64,000 bases of DNA, taken from NCBI GenBank assembly GCA_001599715.1, contig BCHU01000003.1, positions 1,302,001 to 1,366,000 of the forward strand. The letters are read 5' to 3'. Of this stretch, positions 1 through 12,499 are shown one piece after another. A program made the translations under genes and the position numbers. The DNA comes from Phaeotremella fagi. Lineage: Eukaryota > Basidiomycota > Tremellomycetes > Tremellales > Phaeotremellaceae. The notes under the pieces were generated by a model. That model was not told the origin of the DNA, searched no databases, and worked only from the letters and a program-made list of their open reading frames with translations. Position 1 is the stretch's first letter, and each line of letters begins with the position of its first letter.

Positions 1-1235
1 ACTGGAGGAAGTCGTGAACCACTAGTATCTAGAGATTATGCAGGTACGAGATACCCAATGGGGAAGAGTGAAGAGAAGGAGGAATTCTTACAGAGTGACG
101 GTGGATCTTTCGTCATTCTTTCCAATGCACCTTCATCGCCGACTTTAGATGAGGTACCTGTCTTACAACCACCCCCGTTAACTCGAAAGGCAACAGCGAT
201 ACCTCGATTGGTACCCCCTCAATCTGTACATGATGATTATCTATCTTCATACTTCAGTATCATCGATTCAGCACCCACAGAACCTAATTCACCTTTACGT
301 CCCATCCCATTAGTTCGAGCGTCTTCAGCCCCAGGTGTCCCGGTCGCTGCGAATCCTCAAAAAGTGATATCAGACGAACCATCTCAACCTCCACCCACAG
401 CTTCAACTGGTGTTAGCATGGAGGGTAAACCGATTTTTGAGATTTTCAATGCGGAGTTGACGAATGATGGGGACGCCATGGTGAAAGCTCTTAAAGGTCA
501 TTTGGAGGGGGTGTTAAAAGCTCAGGAAGAAGTTGGGAGGATGCATTTGGCTTTGGAAGGTCTTGGGATTGATGATTCGAAAGGGGATGGGAAGGAGGAT
601 ACTTTGAAATCTAGAGAGGAAGGTGTTGATCAAATTATGAAACGGGTGGGTTTTGTTTTCATGGCAAAGCTGATGAATAGCTCGATGCTCTTTCAGATAG
701 ATTGAGAACTTATCATCATCTTGGTACACCCAAACTATCTTTTCCTAAATCGAATCATAATCCATCTGTATCACATCATAAGAGTGTCTCTGAGGATCCA
801 GCTAATACTTTTGGACAAACTTATCATCCGAACACCATTTTCGCTAGTCCCAAGGTTATCACACCTGAACAAATGACTTCCATACCGAGATCACAAAGTT
901 TTCTGCAGGGTCCATCGTTCTCACCTGGATTTGGTGATTTCTTACCAGGAGTTCCTAATCGATCGACTAAGGCTAATAATAATCAACAAGAAGTGGAGCG
1001 ACAGAAAACACATAATCTGTCCCCATTGAGTCTTGAGATGGATGCACGACGTGGTAGTTTACCTGGAGTTGCTACGGAATTATTATCGAAGGATCTTAGA
1101 TCCCAGGGATCCCAGATGTGGTTTGAAAGAGGTAATCGATTGGATGAGAACGGTTACGGCTCTGATACTGGTACTGCAAGAAGAGGTTTCACTCATAGTC
1201 CTATAGAGATGGCGGATCGTTCCAGACCTTGGTGA
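1..1235 (+). CDS. Unknown protein, 3' part of gene (5' end outside window)
   Basis: The reading frame is open from base 1, so the gene begins upstream of the window. One intron fits best at 650-696 (GT...TTTCAG), joining a first frame to a second that stops at 1235. The visible protein is about 395 residues, rich in Ser, Pro, Thr and Asn, and looks mostly disordered. A short helical stretch lies at about 420-600 (residues like EIFNAEL, KALKGHLEGVLKAQEEVGRM). No known domain is recognised. The donor (GTTTTG) is weak, so the junction is uncertain by a few bases. The gene converges on the potassium channel gene with only 54 bp between their stop codons. Function unknown. Confidence 0.6.
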
Positions 1236-1289
1236 TTGTATCTATTTTACATAGTTATACATTGTTGTATCTTGTTGTTATTAGATGTA

Positions 1290-3138
1290 TCATCCCACGT
1301 TGTCTTCGTCATCATCACCGAGTGAGAATTCCCTTCCAGCTTTCCCTTTGCCTCGATTATCAGGTGTCTTAGGTTCGGCATTTCTCGCCGTCCCATTCGT
1401 TTGCTGGAGTTCCAATGCAGACATGAGACGAGCTAACACGTCTCCCTGTTTATCTATCGTCTGTCGAAGTGAATCTATTTGTTCTAAAAGGACCTGAAAG
1501 GTCAGCTTTGACCAAGGAACGAAACTTACTAATTGATTTTTAGCTAATTTGATATTCGTCAAATCTCTTTCCTTCGACCCTTTAGGATCTGGTGCGAACC
1601 CATCTCCATCCCACATTCTTGGCGGTGCACTCCGTATAAGTTCTGGATTCGGTGAGCTAGCCGGTAGTCTTGGAGTTGTACCACCTCGATGGTTGGGATT
1701 CGAGGGGTAGGCGGTCGGTAGAAACGATGATGAGGCTTGAGCGTTTGGTGTTGGTTCATTGAGAAACGGTGTGTTTTGTTGTGATATCTCTTGACGGGAT
1801 AGCGGGGTCGGTACATGTGCTGGCGACATTACGTCTATTGATTCTCGAGCTGATCCGACTTGTGAACCCTACAAGTGTTAGATTACGACTAACAATCCAC
1901 CTACCTTATTATTCAGTTGACTGGTCATTGCATCAAATACAATAGCGAAATTTCGTCCAAGAACGAAACTTGGTAATGCGATCAATAGAAGACCGAACAT
2001 CAGCAGTGGGACGGTTAAGACCTTTCCAAGAAAACTTTTAGGTACGATTTCGCCATAACCGACTGTTGACATTGTTACTAGACTGAACCAAGCTGTTTTG
2101 GGTATCGAATCGAATGCTGAGGGATCACCGTCTGCATCGACGAATCCACCTATCGTTGCGTCCCAGACTCCACGTTCTGCGAAGTAGATTAGAGTTGAGA
2201 AGAAGACTAACACCAGTAGTAGGAAGAAACTGAGTGCTAATAATGCGTCTTTTGAGCGATAGACGGCGACGTACATGACTTCGATGGTAAGAAGCATTTG
2301 ATTTTGATATTTGAAGGCTCTGAATACTCGGAGTAATCGGAACGTTCGTAATATCGAGAATCTGAATAAAATCGATGTGTCTTCCTTTCGTGCTACTTCC
2401 ACGTAGTATGGCAGGATCGATATCAAGTCCAGTAGACCGAAGAATGAAGTTGACCAAGTGTAATATTGTGTTAGAGTGTCGGAATGAGCTAGAGATCTGA
2501 TGATGTATTCTATCGTAAATAGGACGACTATGGTCGTGTCCAAGCCAAATAGCATTCGAATCGAGCCTGGATTGGTGTGGAATGAGGGTAACGTAGAGAA
2601 CGTTGTTAGTATGGCACTGAAGTCAGCTTATGTTTCAATTATCAACTCACCTGAAGATGATTGCTCCTGTCACAATGACATGAACGAAAAAAGCTTCTCT
2701 ACCACTACTAGGCTCCTCCATTAAAAGATACAACCGCCGTTTCCATCTCAAAGATATACCTTCAGCGATAGCATAATGATCCTCGCCTTCCGGATTGAAG
2801 CCCAACATATGACCGAAATCAGGTAACTGAACCTCTTCAGCTGGCATATTATCTAAATCTTCATGTAAGAAATGAGCCATAGGTCTCCTGTTAATGTTAC
2901 CATCAGACTCTTGGGGTATAGAAGATTGTCTACCATGTTTTCGGGGGGTTGGTGTACCAGCTGCAAACAATAGATGTGAAGTGGATTGACCGGGATGGAT
3001 GGTTAACACCCGAGGTAAACTTGATCTGTGACGGAGGGGGGAGGGTCGAGGTGAAGATGGTGAACCTGGTGATTGGTTGTATGTTGGTAACTCGAACTCT
3101 TCGCCAGCGAATGGTTGTGAAGATATTGGATACGACAT
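1290..3138 (-). CDS. Voltage-gated potassium channel (Kv, six-TM type)
   Basis: Four exons (3138-2651, 2616-1905, 1868-1530, 1493-1290) give 1743 coding bases, 580 residues. The introns are only 34, 36 and 36 nt. After a disordered N-terminus of about 150 residues comes a six-helix channel. S4 carries regularly spaced arginines (RTFRLLRVFRAFK). The pore helix is followed by the selectivity filter MSTVGYGEIVP, the potassium-selective TVGYG signature. S6 is rich in Leu and Gly. The C-terminus has a short predicted coiled coil (LEQIDSLRQTIDKQ) formed across the last intron, which may support tetramer assembly, and an acidic tail. Expected in the plasma or vacuolar membrane. Fungal potassium efflux is usually credited to TOK1-type channels, so this single-pore Kv form is less usual. 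The start is the first ATG (MSYPISS). Confidence 0.9.
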
Positions 3139-3389
3139 TGTTGCGTCTTTACCTTCCTCCACAGTTGAGATCAGACTTCTTTTGATTTGATGATCTTTTA
3201 TCTGAATCACCAAAATGAAATTCCCTCCCAGTCGCGTCTATGGTCCAAAGTTGAAAAATCAATATTACTCGAGAGAATTATGGTGTGGACAGGATCGTCC
3301 AGGGTTAATTAAACGATCGATGCTTAAATTTTATTCGGTGCTAACGCACAGTATATAATATTTTGAAGTCAAATTTCTCCATCTAAGGA

Positions 3390-3461
3390 TCCTTGATCGT
3401 ATAATGGTTAGTATACTAGCTTGTCACGCTGGGGACCGGAGTTCAATCCTCCGTCAGGGAG
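3390..3461 (+). tRNA. tRNA-Asp (GTC anticodon)
   Basis: A 72-nt cloverleaf without intron. The acceptor stem pairs TCCTTGA with TCAGGGA, followed by discriminator G. The anticodon stem CTAGC/GCTGG encloses loop TTGTCAC, giving anticodon GTC. The T stem CGGAG/CTCCG encloses TTCAATC. D-loop and T-loop sequences serve as internal Pol III A and B boxes. The downstream bases lack an immediate T-run; the first T-rich stretch is about 25 bp further on. It sits between the divergently transcribed potassium channel and capping enzyme genes. Confidence 0.95.
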
Positions 3462-3754
3462 CAACGAAATTTGTTGATCACAACTTCTTTTTGCCTTTTT
3501 GAGACCCGTTGTTCATACGACGTCACCTATTTTTTTCTACAGCTGTCGACCTTGAGATCAATACAACATTGAGCGTCTATCTCAGATAGATACTTTCTAC
3601 CAAGTTTTTGTCGCCTTTGAGAGAAATCTGTTTGGAACTGATGTCGAAAGGCCAATTTCGCGTACGGCATGCAACCGGTTGAATTAATCTGTTATCAATT
3701 TCAATCTTTTGTCATTAATTTTCATTTTCTTTTCATCTTAAACGAACTTCAATC

Positions 3755-5503
3755 ATGGCTCACAGTATCATACCGGACATTCCTGGTATTCTACTCGAAG
3801 ATGAAACAATACAATATCATCTGTCTGAGAAGGTAGCGACTCTTTGTGGATTGAATAATAATAGGTAAGATCATATTGACTTTCCGATATAAAAACACTA
3901 ACCGCATTTTGTCAGATTTCCCGGTTCTCAGCCTGTTTCATTCACACTTTCATCACTGAACTTGTTAGAATCCAAAGAGTATGCATTTCCTTCTCCATGT
4001 TTTGCTTGAAGAAAGCTGATCAAGTGACTTTAAAAGCTTTTGGGTTTGTGAGAAATCCGATGGTGTTCGAGTTTTGGTGTTCATCATCATGAATACCATG
4101 ACTACAACACAGGAGGTTTGGTTGGTAAGTCGTCAATTGCTATGCGTGTTCTGAGTTTGGCGTTAATACTCAGATTATTTAGATTGATCGAAAACAACGT
4201 TATTTCAGTGTAGAAGATCTGCATTTCCCTCATTGGGAGAGATCGGGTGATCCTTTAACAGAAACGCTACTTGATGGAGAACTAGTGATAGACATTGACC
4301 CTTCGACTGGAGTTGTAAGCCCTCTTCACAATTTTCACAAGACTAATTTGTAGCAAAAACTGCGATTTTACGCCTTTGATTGTTTAGTACTGAACGGGGA
4401 GAATATTATGAAGAAACCTTTGATCAAACGCTATGCGGTAAGTCTTCACTGTGGTGTTTGGTTGTTGTGTTAACAGTGGGTTAGCGGTTAAAAGATTGGG
4501 TCATCGATCCTTTCAACAAAGCTCTGAATAAAATTCCAGAATGGAGGGAGGCTCTACCTTTTGAGTGAGTGCATTTATGCCGCTGCATGGGACGGATTGA
4601 TTGCTGATTTTGAATGTCTAATTAGGATTTTGGCCAAAGCACAAGAACTCTGTTATCATGTCGCTCAAGTTCTCAATATGCATATCCCACGACTTCAACA
4701 CGGACACGATGGGTTGATCTTTACATGCGTTGAAACTGAATATGTACCTGGAACAGACGATCACATGTAAGTTAAGTCCTGTTCGGTTCGCTACACTGTA
4801 TTGATGACAACCTTTAGATTGAAATGGAAACCCCCATCAGAGAATTCGATCGATTTCAAACTTGAACTTCGCTTCCCTCCCTCAATGGAGGATCAGTCTC
4901 AGCCTGATTATACGCTTAAACCAGTTTTCGTACTGAACACTTGGTTAGGTGGTAATGAATACGAGATGTTCGACGAAATGGATGTGGAGGATGACGAATG
5001 GGCAAAGTACGTTTATTCTTAAATCTTATCTATATCAGTTACTGAAGTCAAAACCAATAGAATGAAAGAATCTGGCGAACAATATGACGATAGGATTGTT
5101 GAAGTCGTTTGGAATACTGACAAAGGAGCTTGGAGAATGATGAGAACCAGAGATGATAAACCTAACGCGAATCATGTGTCGATAATGAAGAAGATTATCG
5201 TCAGTATCGAAGACGGGGTTGAGATTGAGACTGTAAGTGCAAACCTCACATTGAAACTCTCCATCAAATTACTGACTCTATTCATAGCTTCTTTCGCGTA
5301 CAGATTCTATCAAGCAAGCCTGGTATGCTAGAAAAGCACGACTATCGGGTCAAGTACCACCACCACAGCAGCAACCTCAAAGACAAAGTACGCTACCTCC
5401 TACTCCAGGATCAAGGACTGCAGGTGGGCAAGGAGCAGGAGCATATCCAGTGACTCCAGGAGCTGGGTATGCACCTGGAGTGGTAGCTGGGTTAAGAAGA
5501 TGA
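3755..5503 (+). CDS. CEG1: mRNA guanylyltransferase (capping enzyme)
   Basis: Transfers GMP from GTP to the 5' diphosphate end of nascent Pol II transcripts through a covalent lysyl-GMP intermediate. About nine exons. Nucleotidyltransferase motifs appear in order: motif I EKSDGVR with the catalytic lysine, motif III RYFSVEDLHFP, motif IV LLDGELVID, motif V LKWKPPSENSIDFKL, and a C-terminal OB-fold region with VEVVWNTDKGAWRMMRTRDD (motif VI-like). A Pro/Gln-rich tail ends in GLRR. As in other fungi it is a separate protein with no triphosphatase domain in view. The first exon begins MAHSIIPDIPGILLED. The gene is followed after 153 bp by FUN12 on the same strand. Confidence 0.95.
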
Positions 5504-5656
5504 AGGAAGGAAGAATTATTGTACCAGTATCCATGTCATATTACAGCCTACTTTCCCACGGTTGCGCGATAACATTTTGCCTTTGGCTTTTTCAACTCCA
5601 GCGATCTTTTTTGTTTGAGTTATTAATTGTATTTGATTTCATTTCAACAACCCAAA

Positions 5657-8600
5657 ATGCCGCCAAAGAATAAAGGCAAGAAGGGGAAGAAGGGAGATGA
5701 TGATGAGTACTGGTTAGTGGATATTTGAATTATCTTCATTCTGAAAAACAAGTATTTTATTACGTTGTACTTACACCTTGCCACAGGGCCAGCAAAGAAG
5801 CTGCTATCAAATCACCCTTGGATGCCCCTGCTGACGATAATAACGATGAACCACGCTCAAAAGCTGCACCAGTAAAAGCTAACATTTTCGACATGCTCGA
5901 TGCTGGTGAGGAGGAGGATGGAGAGGAGAATGAAGGTGGTGAAGGTGGATTGCTAGTAGGTGTTTTGTGATTCTGTTAATCTTTCGTCCAACTGAAGTTG
6001 GAACTTAGGCTACGATCCGAGCCTCAGCTGCCAAAAAGAAGGATAAGAAGAAAGGCAAGAAAGCTGATTTCGATGAAGAGATTGATCTCGAATCGAAAGC
6101 TCCTCAAAAAGCTAATCTCGACGACGAATGGCCAGAGGACGATGTTAAACCCAAAAAGGGAAAGAAGGATAAGAAGAAGGGTAAAAAAGCTGATTTCGAT
6201 GAGGATGCGGCTGAGCCTGAGGCTATGGATGTGGATCTCGAAGATAAAGCACCTATCAAACCTTCTATCGACGACGAATGGCCGGAAGAGGACGTGAAAC
6301 CGAAAAAGGGAAAGAAGAATAAGGGGAAGAAAGGGAAGGTTGTGGATGATGAGGAAGAGGAGGAGGAGGTACCACCACCTGTTGATGTTGAAGATAAGGC
6401 ACCTGTCAAAGCTGATATCGACGAGGAATGGCCAGAAGAGGACGTTAAACCTAAGAAGGGGAAGAAGGCTAAGGGGAAAAAAGGAAATGTGGACGTCGAC
6501 GAGGATGAGAAAGAAGAGGAGAAACCAGTCGAGGAAGTTGCTACGATCACCGAAACTGCACCTGTTCCTGAAACCGCTCCTGTTGTCGAAGAAGATGAAG
6601 AGGAGGAAGGTGGTGTAAAAATTCTTAGTAAGAAGGAGAAGGAAAAGTTGAAGAAGGAGAAGGAAAAGGCGAAGAAGAAAGCTCAAGCTGCTGCTAAAAA
6701 GGCAAATAACGCTGAAGAACCAGCCGCGGTCTCAGCTGAACCTGTCGCTACGGAAGAACCAGCTCCCGAAGGTGATGACGATGAAGCAGAGGAGGAAGGA
6801 GGTGCTACAGGTGGTGGAAACAAGAAAAAGAAGAAGAAGAAGCCAGCTGCGAAAGCTGCTGAACCTGTCGCTGCCAAGGGAAAGAAACCATCAGCACATG
6901 TTCTTGCTCTTCAAAAGGCCTTGGAGGAATCAAAGAGAAAAGAGGAAGAAGCTCGTTTGGCTGCTGAGGAAGAACGACGTAGAATTGAAGAGGAGGAGGC
7001 TAGGATTGAAGCTGAGGAACAGGCTGCTGCAGATGCTTTGGCTGCTAAACGTGCTAAAGAAAAGGCAAAGAGGGATCAGTTGAAGGCTGAAGGTAAATTG
7101 CTTACACCAGCTCAAAAGAGGGAGAGAGCTGCTGCGGAAGCTAGAAAACAAGCACTTCTTGCTTCTAGTGGTATGAAGGTTGCTGGTCTTGCTCAACCCT
7201 CTGAAGGTGGAGAGAAGAGAAAGGTTTCCTACGGAAGTAGAAAGAAGGGTCCAGCAAAAGGTCCAGCTGCTTCTTCACCAAAGGTCGAACAGGTTGAGGA
7301 AAAACCTGAACCTGTTGTCGTTGCACCTACTCCAGCTGCGAAAGAGGAGAAGGATGATGATGACGATTGGGACAAATCTTCAGAAGATGAAGCTGCTGTG
7401 GAAGCTGTCATTGCTGGTGTCGATAAACTTGCTGTTGATGAGGATGATTGGGACAAGAGTGATGACGATACTCCTGCTCCTGCTCCTGCTAAGGTGGAAA
7501 CCAAAGCTGCTGTTGTCGAAAGTACCGCCGTCAAAACCACACCAGCACCCGCATCTACGAAAGTTCCGGCACCGTCAACGACTAATGGTAAACCCGCTTC
7601 CAAAGTCAATGGTAAAGCTGCACCAGCAGAGTCTGAATCCGAAGAATTATCAGAGGAAGATGATGACGATGATGATGATTCCGACGACGATGACTCAGAA
7701 GATGACTCAGACGATTCTGATGATTCGGATGAAGATTCGTCCGATGATGGTATGACTAAAGAGGAGAGAGAAGCTGAAGAGAGGAAACAAAGGACAATGG
7801 CTAAAATCCAAGATCGTCAGAAAGCAGCTGCTGCCGCTGGATCCAAGGATGATCTTCGTTCACCTATCTGTGTCATTCTCGGTCATGTCGATACTGGTAA
7901 AACGAAACTTCTGGATAAAGTAAGTTGTTTCGTTTATCATATTGATCCATGACACATAAACTGATATTGTGATAGATCCGTCAAACTTCAGTTCAAGAGG
8001 GTGAAGCTGGTGGTATCACCCAACAAATCGGTGCTACATTCTTCCCCAAGGAAGCTTTGGTCACGAAAACAGAAGTCGTCAACAGGGTATGTCTCATGAA
8101 GCGGTACTATCATTCTAGCTAACTTTTTTACTAGGATGGAAGTACACCTGTTAAGATTCCTGGATTGCTAATCATCGATACCCCTGGACACGAGTCTTTC
8201 ACTAATTTACGATCTCGTGGTTCGTCACTTTGTAACATTGCCATTCTCGTTGTTGATATTACTGTAAGTGCTAAGTTGTCAATCAAGCTAATATAATAGC
8301 ACGGTCTTGAACCTACTACCATCGAATCACTCAATCTTCTTCGTCAACGTAAAACACCTTTCATCGTCGCCCTCAACAAAGTGAGTGATAGACGATTTTG
8401 GAAATCGATAAAGTGAACTTAACTTTTTGTAGATCGACAGAATGTACGGTTGGAAACCAACAGCCGATGGTGGTTTCAGAGAGACTCTCAACAATCAATC
8501 GAAATCCACTAGGTCAGAATTCGAAGATCGATTGGCAAAGACCAAACTGGCCTTTGCTGAACAAGGTCTCAACGCAGAATTGTTCGATGAGAACAAGAAT

Positions 8601-10138
8601 TTAGGTCGAAATATCTCACTGGTTCCAACATCAGCTATCACTGGTGAAGGTATTCCAGACATGTTACTTCTTCTCGTCAAGCTTACTCAAGAAAGAATGA
8701 ACGCCAGTTTGATGTACATCTCTGAATTGGAATGTACTATTCTTGAAGTTAAGGTCATTGAAGGTTTGGGGACGACTATTGATGTCGTCCTTGTCAACGG
8801 TGTTATGAGAGAGGGAGACAAAATCGTGTTATGTGGTCTGAATGGTCCGATCGTTACCAACGTTAGAGCTCTGTTGACACCTCAACCAATGAGAGAACTC
8901 CGTGTTAAGGTATGTCTCCATTCACGAACAAAAGCTAATCCTACAGTCCGCCTATGTTCATCACAAAGAAGTCAAAGCTGCTTTAGGTGTCAAAATCTCT
9001 GCACCAGGATTAGAAAAAGCTATCGCTGGATCTAAACTATACGTCGCTGAAGATGACGATGAAGTTGAAGCACTCAAAGATCTAGCTATGGAGGATCTTA
9101 CGTCTCTATCCAAATTCGTTACTAAAGGTGGTAGAGGGGTTTTCGTTCAAGCTTCAACCTTAGGTTCTTTGGAAGCCTTGTTGACTTTCCTCCAACAAAT
9201 GAAGATTCCTGTTTCGGATTTCGGTATTGGTCCAGTTTACAAATCGACGGTTGTGAGAGCTGGAGTCATGTTGGACCGGGCACCTGAATTCGCTGTTATT
9301 TTGAGTTTCGACGTACCCATTGATAGGGAAGCTACGGAATTAGCAAACAAAGAAGGTGTAAAGATTTTCTCTGGTATGTCCTTCCTTATTTTTAAGTGTA
9401 ATCATTTGTTTACCATATACCTAGCTATGATTATCTATCATCTCTTTGATGCTTTCACCAAATACATGGCTGATGTTCAAGAACAAAGAAGGAAAGAAGC
9501 TGCACCAAACGCTATCTGGCCAGTTCGACTGAAGATCTTGAGAGCTTTCGCTAATAGGGATCCAATCGTTTTGGGTGTCGATATCATTGATGGAACAATG
9601 AAAGTTGGTACACCTGTTGGTGTTGTTAGGAACGATAAGGAAACTGGGAAACGGGAAATCGTGGTTCTAGGTAAAATGTGAGTAAATTCCAATCTTGATC
9701 GTTGGAAGTAATTGACAACAACTCTTTTCAGTACTTCAATTGAAATTAATCATAAACCCTTCGAAGTGAGTTGATATTCTTTACCAGTCAACTTTCAGCT
9801 GACAACCTCGTTCAGACTGTGAAGAGAGCACAGATTGGTGCAGGTGCAGCTATCAAGATTGAAAGAGCGTCTTATCAAGCAGCCAAGAGTTTCGGCAGAC
9901 AGTGAGTAACGGCACCAAAACGTCAGCTAATTTGTTTACAGTTTCGACGAAAAAGATGAAATCGTCTCACTGATCACGCGTGTCAGTATTGATGTTCTGA
10001 GTAAGTTCCATTATATATGTAATATTCTCTGGGATGCTGATTATTTCTATTCTCTCAGAAAACACGTTCAGAGAACAAGTCGAACTTTCCGATTGGGCTT
10101 TGATTAAGAAGATGAAGATCGAGCAAGGTGTTGCTTGA
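5657..10138 (+). CDS. FUN12: Translation initiation factor eIF5B (GTPase)
   Basis: Ribosome-dependent GTPase that promotes 60S subunit joining. The first exon begins [17 protein letters not shown] long charged N-terminal half carries three copies of a lysine-rich unit and very acidic runs of Asp and Glu, followed by an Ala/Glu/Arg helical stretch. The GTPase domain has G1 [14 protein letters not shown]2 [12 protein letters not shown]3 DTPGHESF, G4 NKID and G5 [10 protein letters not shown]. Domains II-IV follow, ending with [10 protein letters not shown]. Many introns interrupt the 3' half, including a 36-nt one at 8264-8299 with GTAAGT and CTAAT signals. The N-terminal half is poorly conserved across fungi but typical in composition. 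Confidence 0.95.
6119..6498 (+). repeat. Three tandem coding repeats in eIF5B N-terminus
   Basis: Three copies of a unit of about 45-50 codons, each with a D(D/E)EWPE(D/E)DVKPKKGKK core followed by a lysine/glycine run and a link containing (D/E)xKAP. The copies differ at both DNA and protein level, so this is an older internal duplication. The unit alternates acidic and basic patches. Confidence 0.85.
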
Positions 10139-10351
10139 TCTTGGTTTGGACTTCTTTACGTGAATGAATATTACTGTATATTTTGATTCTATTATGCATA
10201 TCTATTATTATCTAGATTCAAGAATCAACTGGTTCACAAGAACCGGACGTTATTCAACTTTCAATTGAATGAGAATGTGGCATTTTGAGTCTTCTTTCAT
10301 TCCTTTAAATTTGCTAGATTCATTCTCAGCCCTCGTCTGTATCGACAAACA

Positions 10352-11050
10352 ATGACATCTGCATCACTTACATCGTTCTTACAAGAATTAAACCGTTGGG
10401 ACTTGCTTCAAAACCTGCTTGATAGCCATGAACAAACTCACAGAATACTTGGAAAAGGTACGTCCAACTGAAGTATCTTTGTAAACAGTGGCAGTTCTTG
10501 ACGATACTGTACGACAGATACAAAGTGAAGCTCAAGAAGAATTTAAAATCTCACTACAAATAATATCTGATTTCTCTACATCATCACAATTGATGAGAAC
10601 ACAGCTTTTAGAGGCATCCCTCGAGCGTCGAGACACCCATCGTCTTACACCTCTCAAGCTCGCCGAGGAAGCTGAAAGCAGGTATACAAATGCCGAAACC
10701 CCCTTCAAAGTGTTGCTCAAGATGGCGAGAAATGCTGCTATTCGATACGACTGTGCAGAGAGTCTCAAAGATCTAGACACAACAGACGAAACATTCAAAG
10801 ATACCGTCAAACATATTGCCACCGTTTCGGTACCTACTCAGATTATCACCTGGGGAATCAATACTTCTCAGATGAGCGACGAAGAGAAAGCAAGTTTGAG
10901 GTCAGACATCGAGTAAGTTCGTCTTTTGAATGCCTGAAATATGTAAACTGAAAGTGTTGCAGAGAATATAGTAAAATCCAGGTTCGTCAGTGGTTGACCC
11001 AAGTCAAATCAGAAAGTAGGGTCAATGATATCGATTCTGCGGATACATAG
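10352..11050 (+). CDS. Tandem family P, member 1 (small helical protein)
   Basis: First of five tandem paralogues. Exons 10352-10457, 10489-10912 and 10963-11050 total 618 nt, 205 residues. It has an extra N-terminal segment (MTSASLTSFLQELNRW) absent from the other members. The shared core has QEEFKISLQ, then LTPLKLAEEAE, then the signature LLKMARNAAIRYDCAES, then EYSKIQ near the end. Composition is mostly helical with no signal peptide or membrane helix. The first intron is only 31 nt (GTACGT...AACAG); it keeps the frame, but if it is wrong the start would move. Function unknown. Confidence 0.75.
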
Positions 11051-11371
11051 GTGTAATCTATCTAGTACTGTAAATACAGAGGGAAGAAAGGAGATGAGCT
11101 GTCATGAACAGCTACAGTGGGGTGATGTACATAAATGTGGCAGTGAGACTTTGATATCTCTTTCTGTTTGACACGACGCACCTGGGTTCCCCTTTGTATT
11201 CCATATGGAAGAATGGAGCAGTCCTTTCATATGGAACCATTCATGACTCTGGGAGTCCGCTTCAGTTTCACTCAGTCGACTTTTCATGACTCTTAAATCG
11301 CTTTCTGAATTTTTTTCTTTCTTCATTATCGTCACTTGGTCGAAATTGGACAATCAGGGTGAATTGACAAT

Positions 11372-12163
11372 ATGCCTAGCAGCCTATACAGTGTAATTGA
11401 AGAGGTATGTACGCCGAAGATTGAATAGTAGGTATGTGCTAACCTTCAAATTTATCTCTAGGCGAAAGACAACGCAGAGAAAGACTATAAATCTTGTCTC
11501 AAATCATTCGCTGAATCGATTACACGTTTAGATTATGAGTCCGAATGGAAGCTGTCCCAAGGTTCATTATATACATTGCCGGGGCGTAAACGATTTGAGT
11601 CTCTGAGAACTGCAGAACGTCTCATGACACCCGATTGGAGTTGTCCCACAGAGTCTTCTGGAAGTTACCTCAACGACGCCCGACATGCCGCCGTTCGATA
11701 TGAGATCGCCTATTCTGTACAGAGTAGCTCAACTGATTGGCGTGAAAGTTACTCCGACGCAGTTGTAGACGGTTTGTTTGACAGTGGACTATATGATCCT
11801 TTGTATGTTGGAGATTGCGAAGCTTTGAATACAGATCTCAAGTAAGTCTCAATGGTTGGTGTTGAAGACCATGCGGTGTTCCGCGCTGTTATAATAAATC
11901 AAGGACTAACTCATGTGCATTCGCACATTCACTTAGGGATTATGCCGCAGAACAGACCAAAGACTTGTTGTCCAAGATCAAGAACAGAGAGGCTCTACAA
12001 TCTGAGAAAAGTGAGTGAATGTGGGGTTGAAACATTTTTTACAAGACAAAGCTGAAGTCAAAAAATAGGTACAACGACTACAGAGAGAACATCCAAACCA
12101 CAAACGGTCGACGAGTTGTGTTCTGTCGGTTCAAACACAGATGGTTCAGAAGAAGATGCTTAG
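11372..12163 (+). CDS. Tandem family P, member 2
   Basis: Four exons (11372-11404, 11462-11841, 11937-12010, 12069-12163) total 582 nt, 193 residues. The short first exon (MPSSLYSVIEE) followed by an intron matches members 3-5. Core features are EKDYKSCLKSF, FESLRTAERLM, the signature YLNDARHAAVRYEIAYS, and a later DYAAEQTKDLL. The C-terminus is Thr/Ser-rich and acidic. It lacks the PLK motif seen in the others (ESLRTAE instead). No known domain. Confidence 0.78.
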
Positions 12164-12499
12164 AAAATTGCGAGAGAGGAGTCTATTGAGTATCCATACT
12201 GTATGCATTGTTGCGCATTGTTCAACTTGCCAAACAGATTTTACGTTCACTAATGCAAATCTTTGAAAGGATATTGTTTTGTTTTGTTTTTTTTACTTTT
12301 TTGCTCATCAGTGGTCACGTCATAGATGATGATGCTTCATCCTTTCATGTGTCTAGAAGGCTTAGCCTTCTGCTTACTCTTGTAATGTATGTGTAGAGGG
12401 AGACGATTAATGAGGTTTTTTTTTCCTGTTTTCCCCATTTTCCAACTTTTCTGATTATTCGATTGTTCAACTATAACAAAGTTACAACAAGATTACAGT
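12164..12499. other. Intergenic, between P2 and P3
   Basis: 336 bp holding the 3' flank of member 2 and the presumed promoter of member 3. T-rich runs occur at about 12275-12300 and 12415-12425, with pyrimidine-rich sequence before the start. No RNA gene or reading frame of note is seen. Confidence 0.5.

Noticed and set aside
6024..6686. Long minus-strand open frames opposite eIF5B (220 and 148 codons)
   Set aside because: They are Leu/Phe- and Ser-rich mirror images of the Lys/Glu-rich coding strand with no splice or start context.
9974..9982. ACGCGT inside eIF5B
   Set aside because: It is within coding sequence and far from any start, so it is unlikely to be a promoter site.
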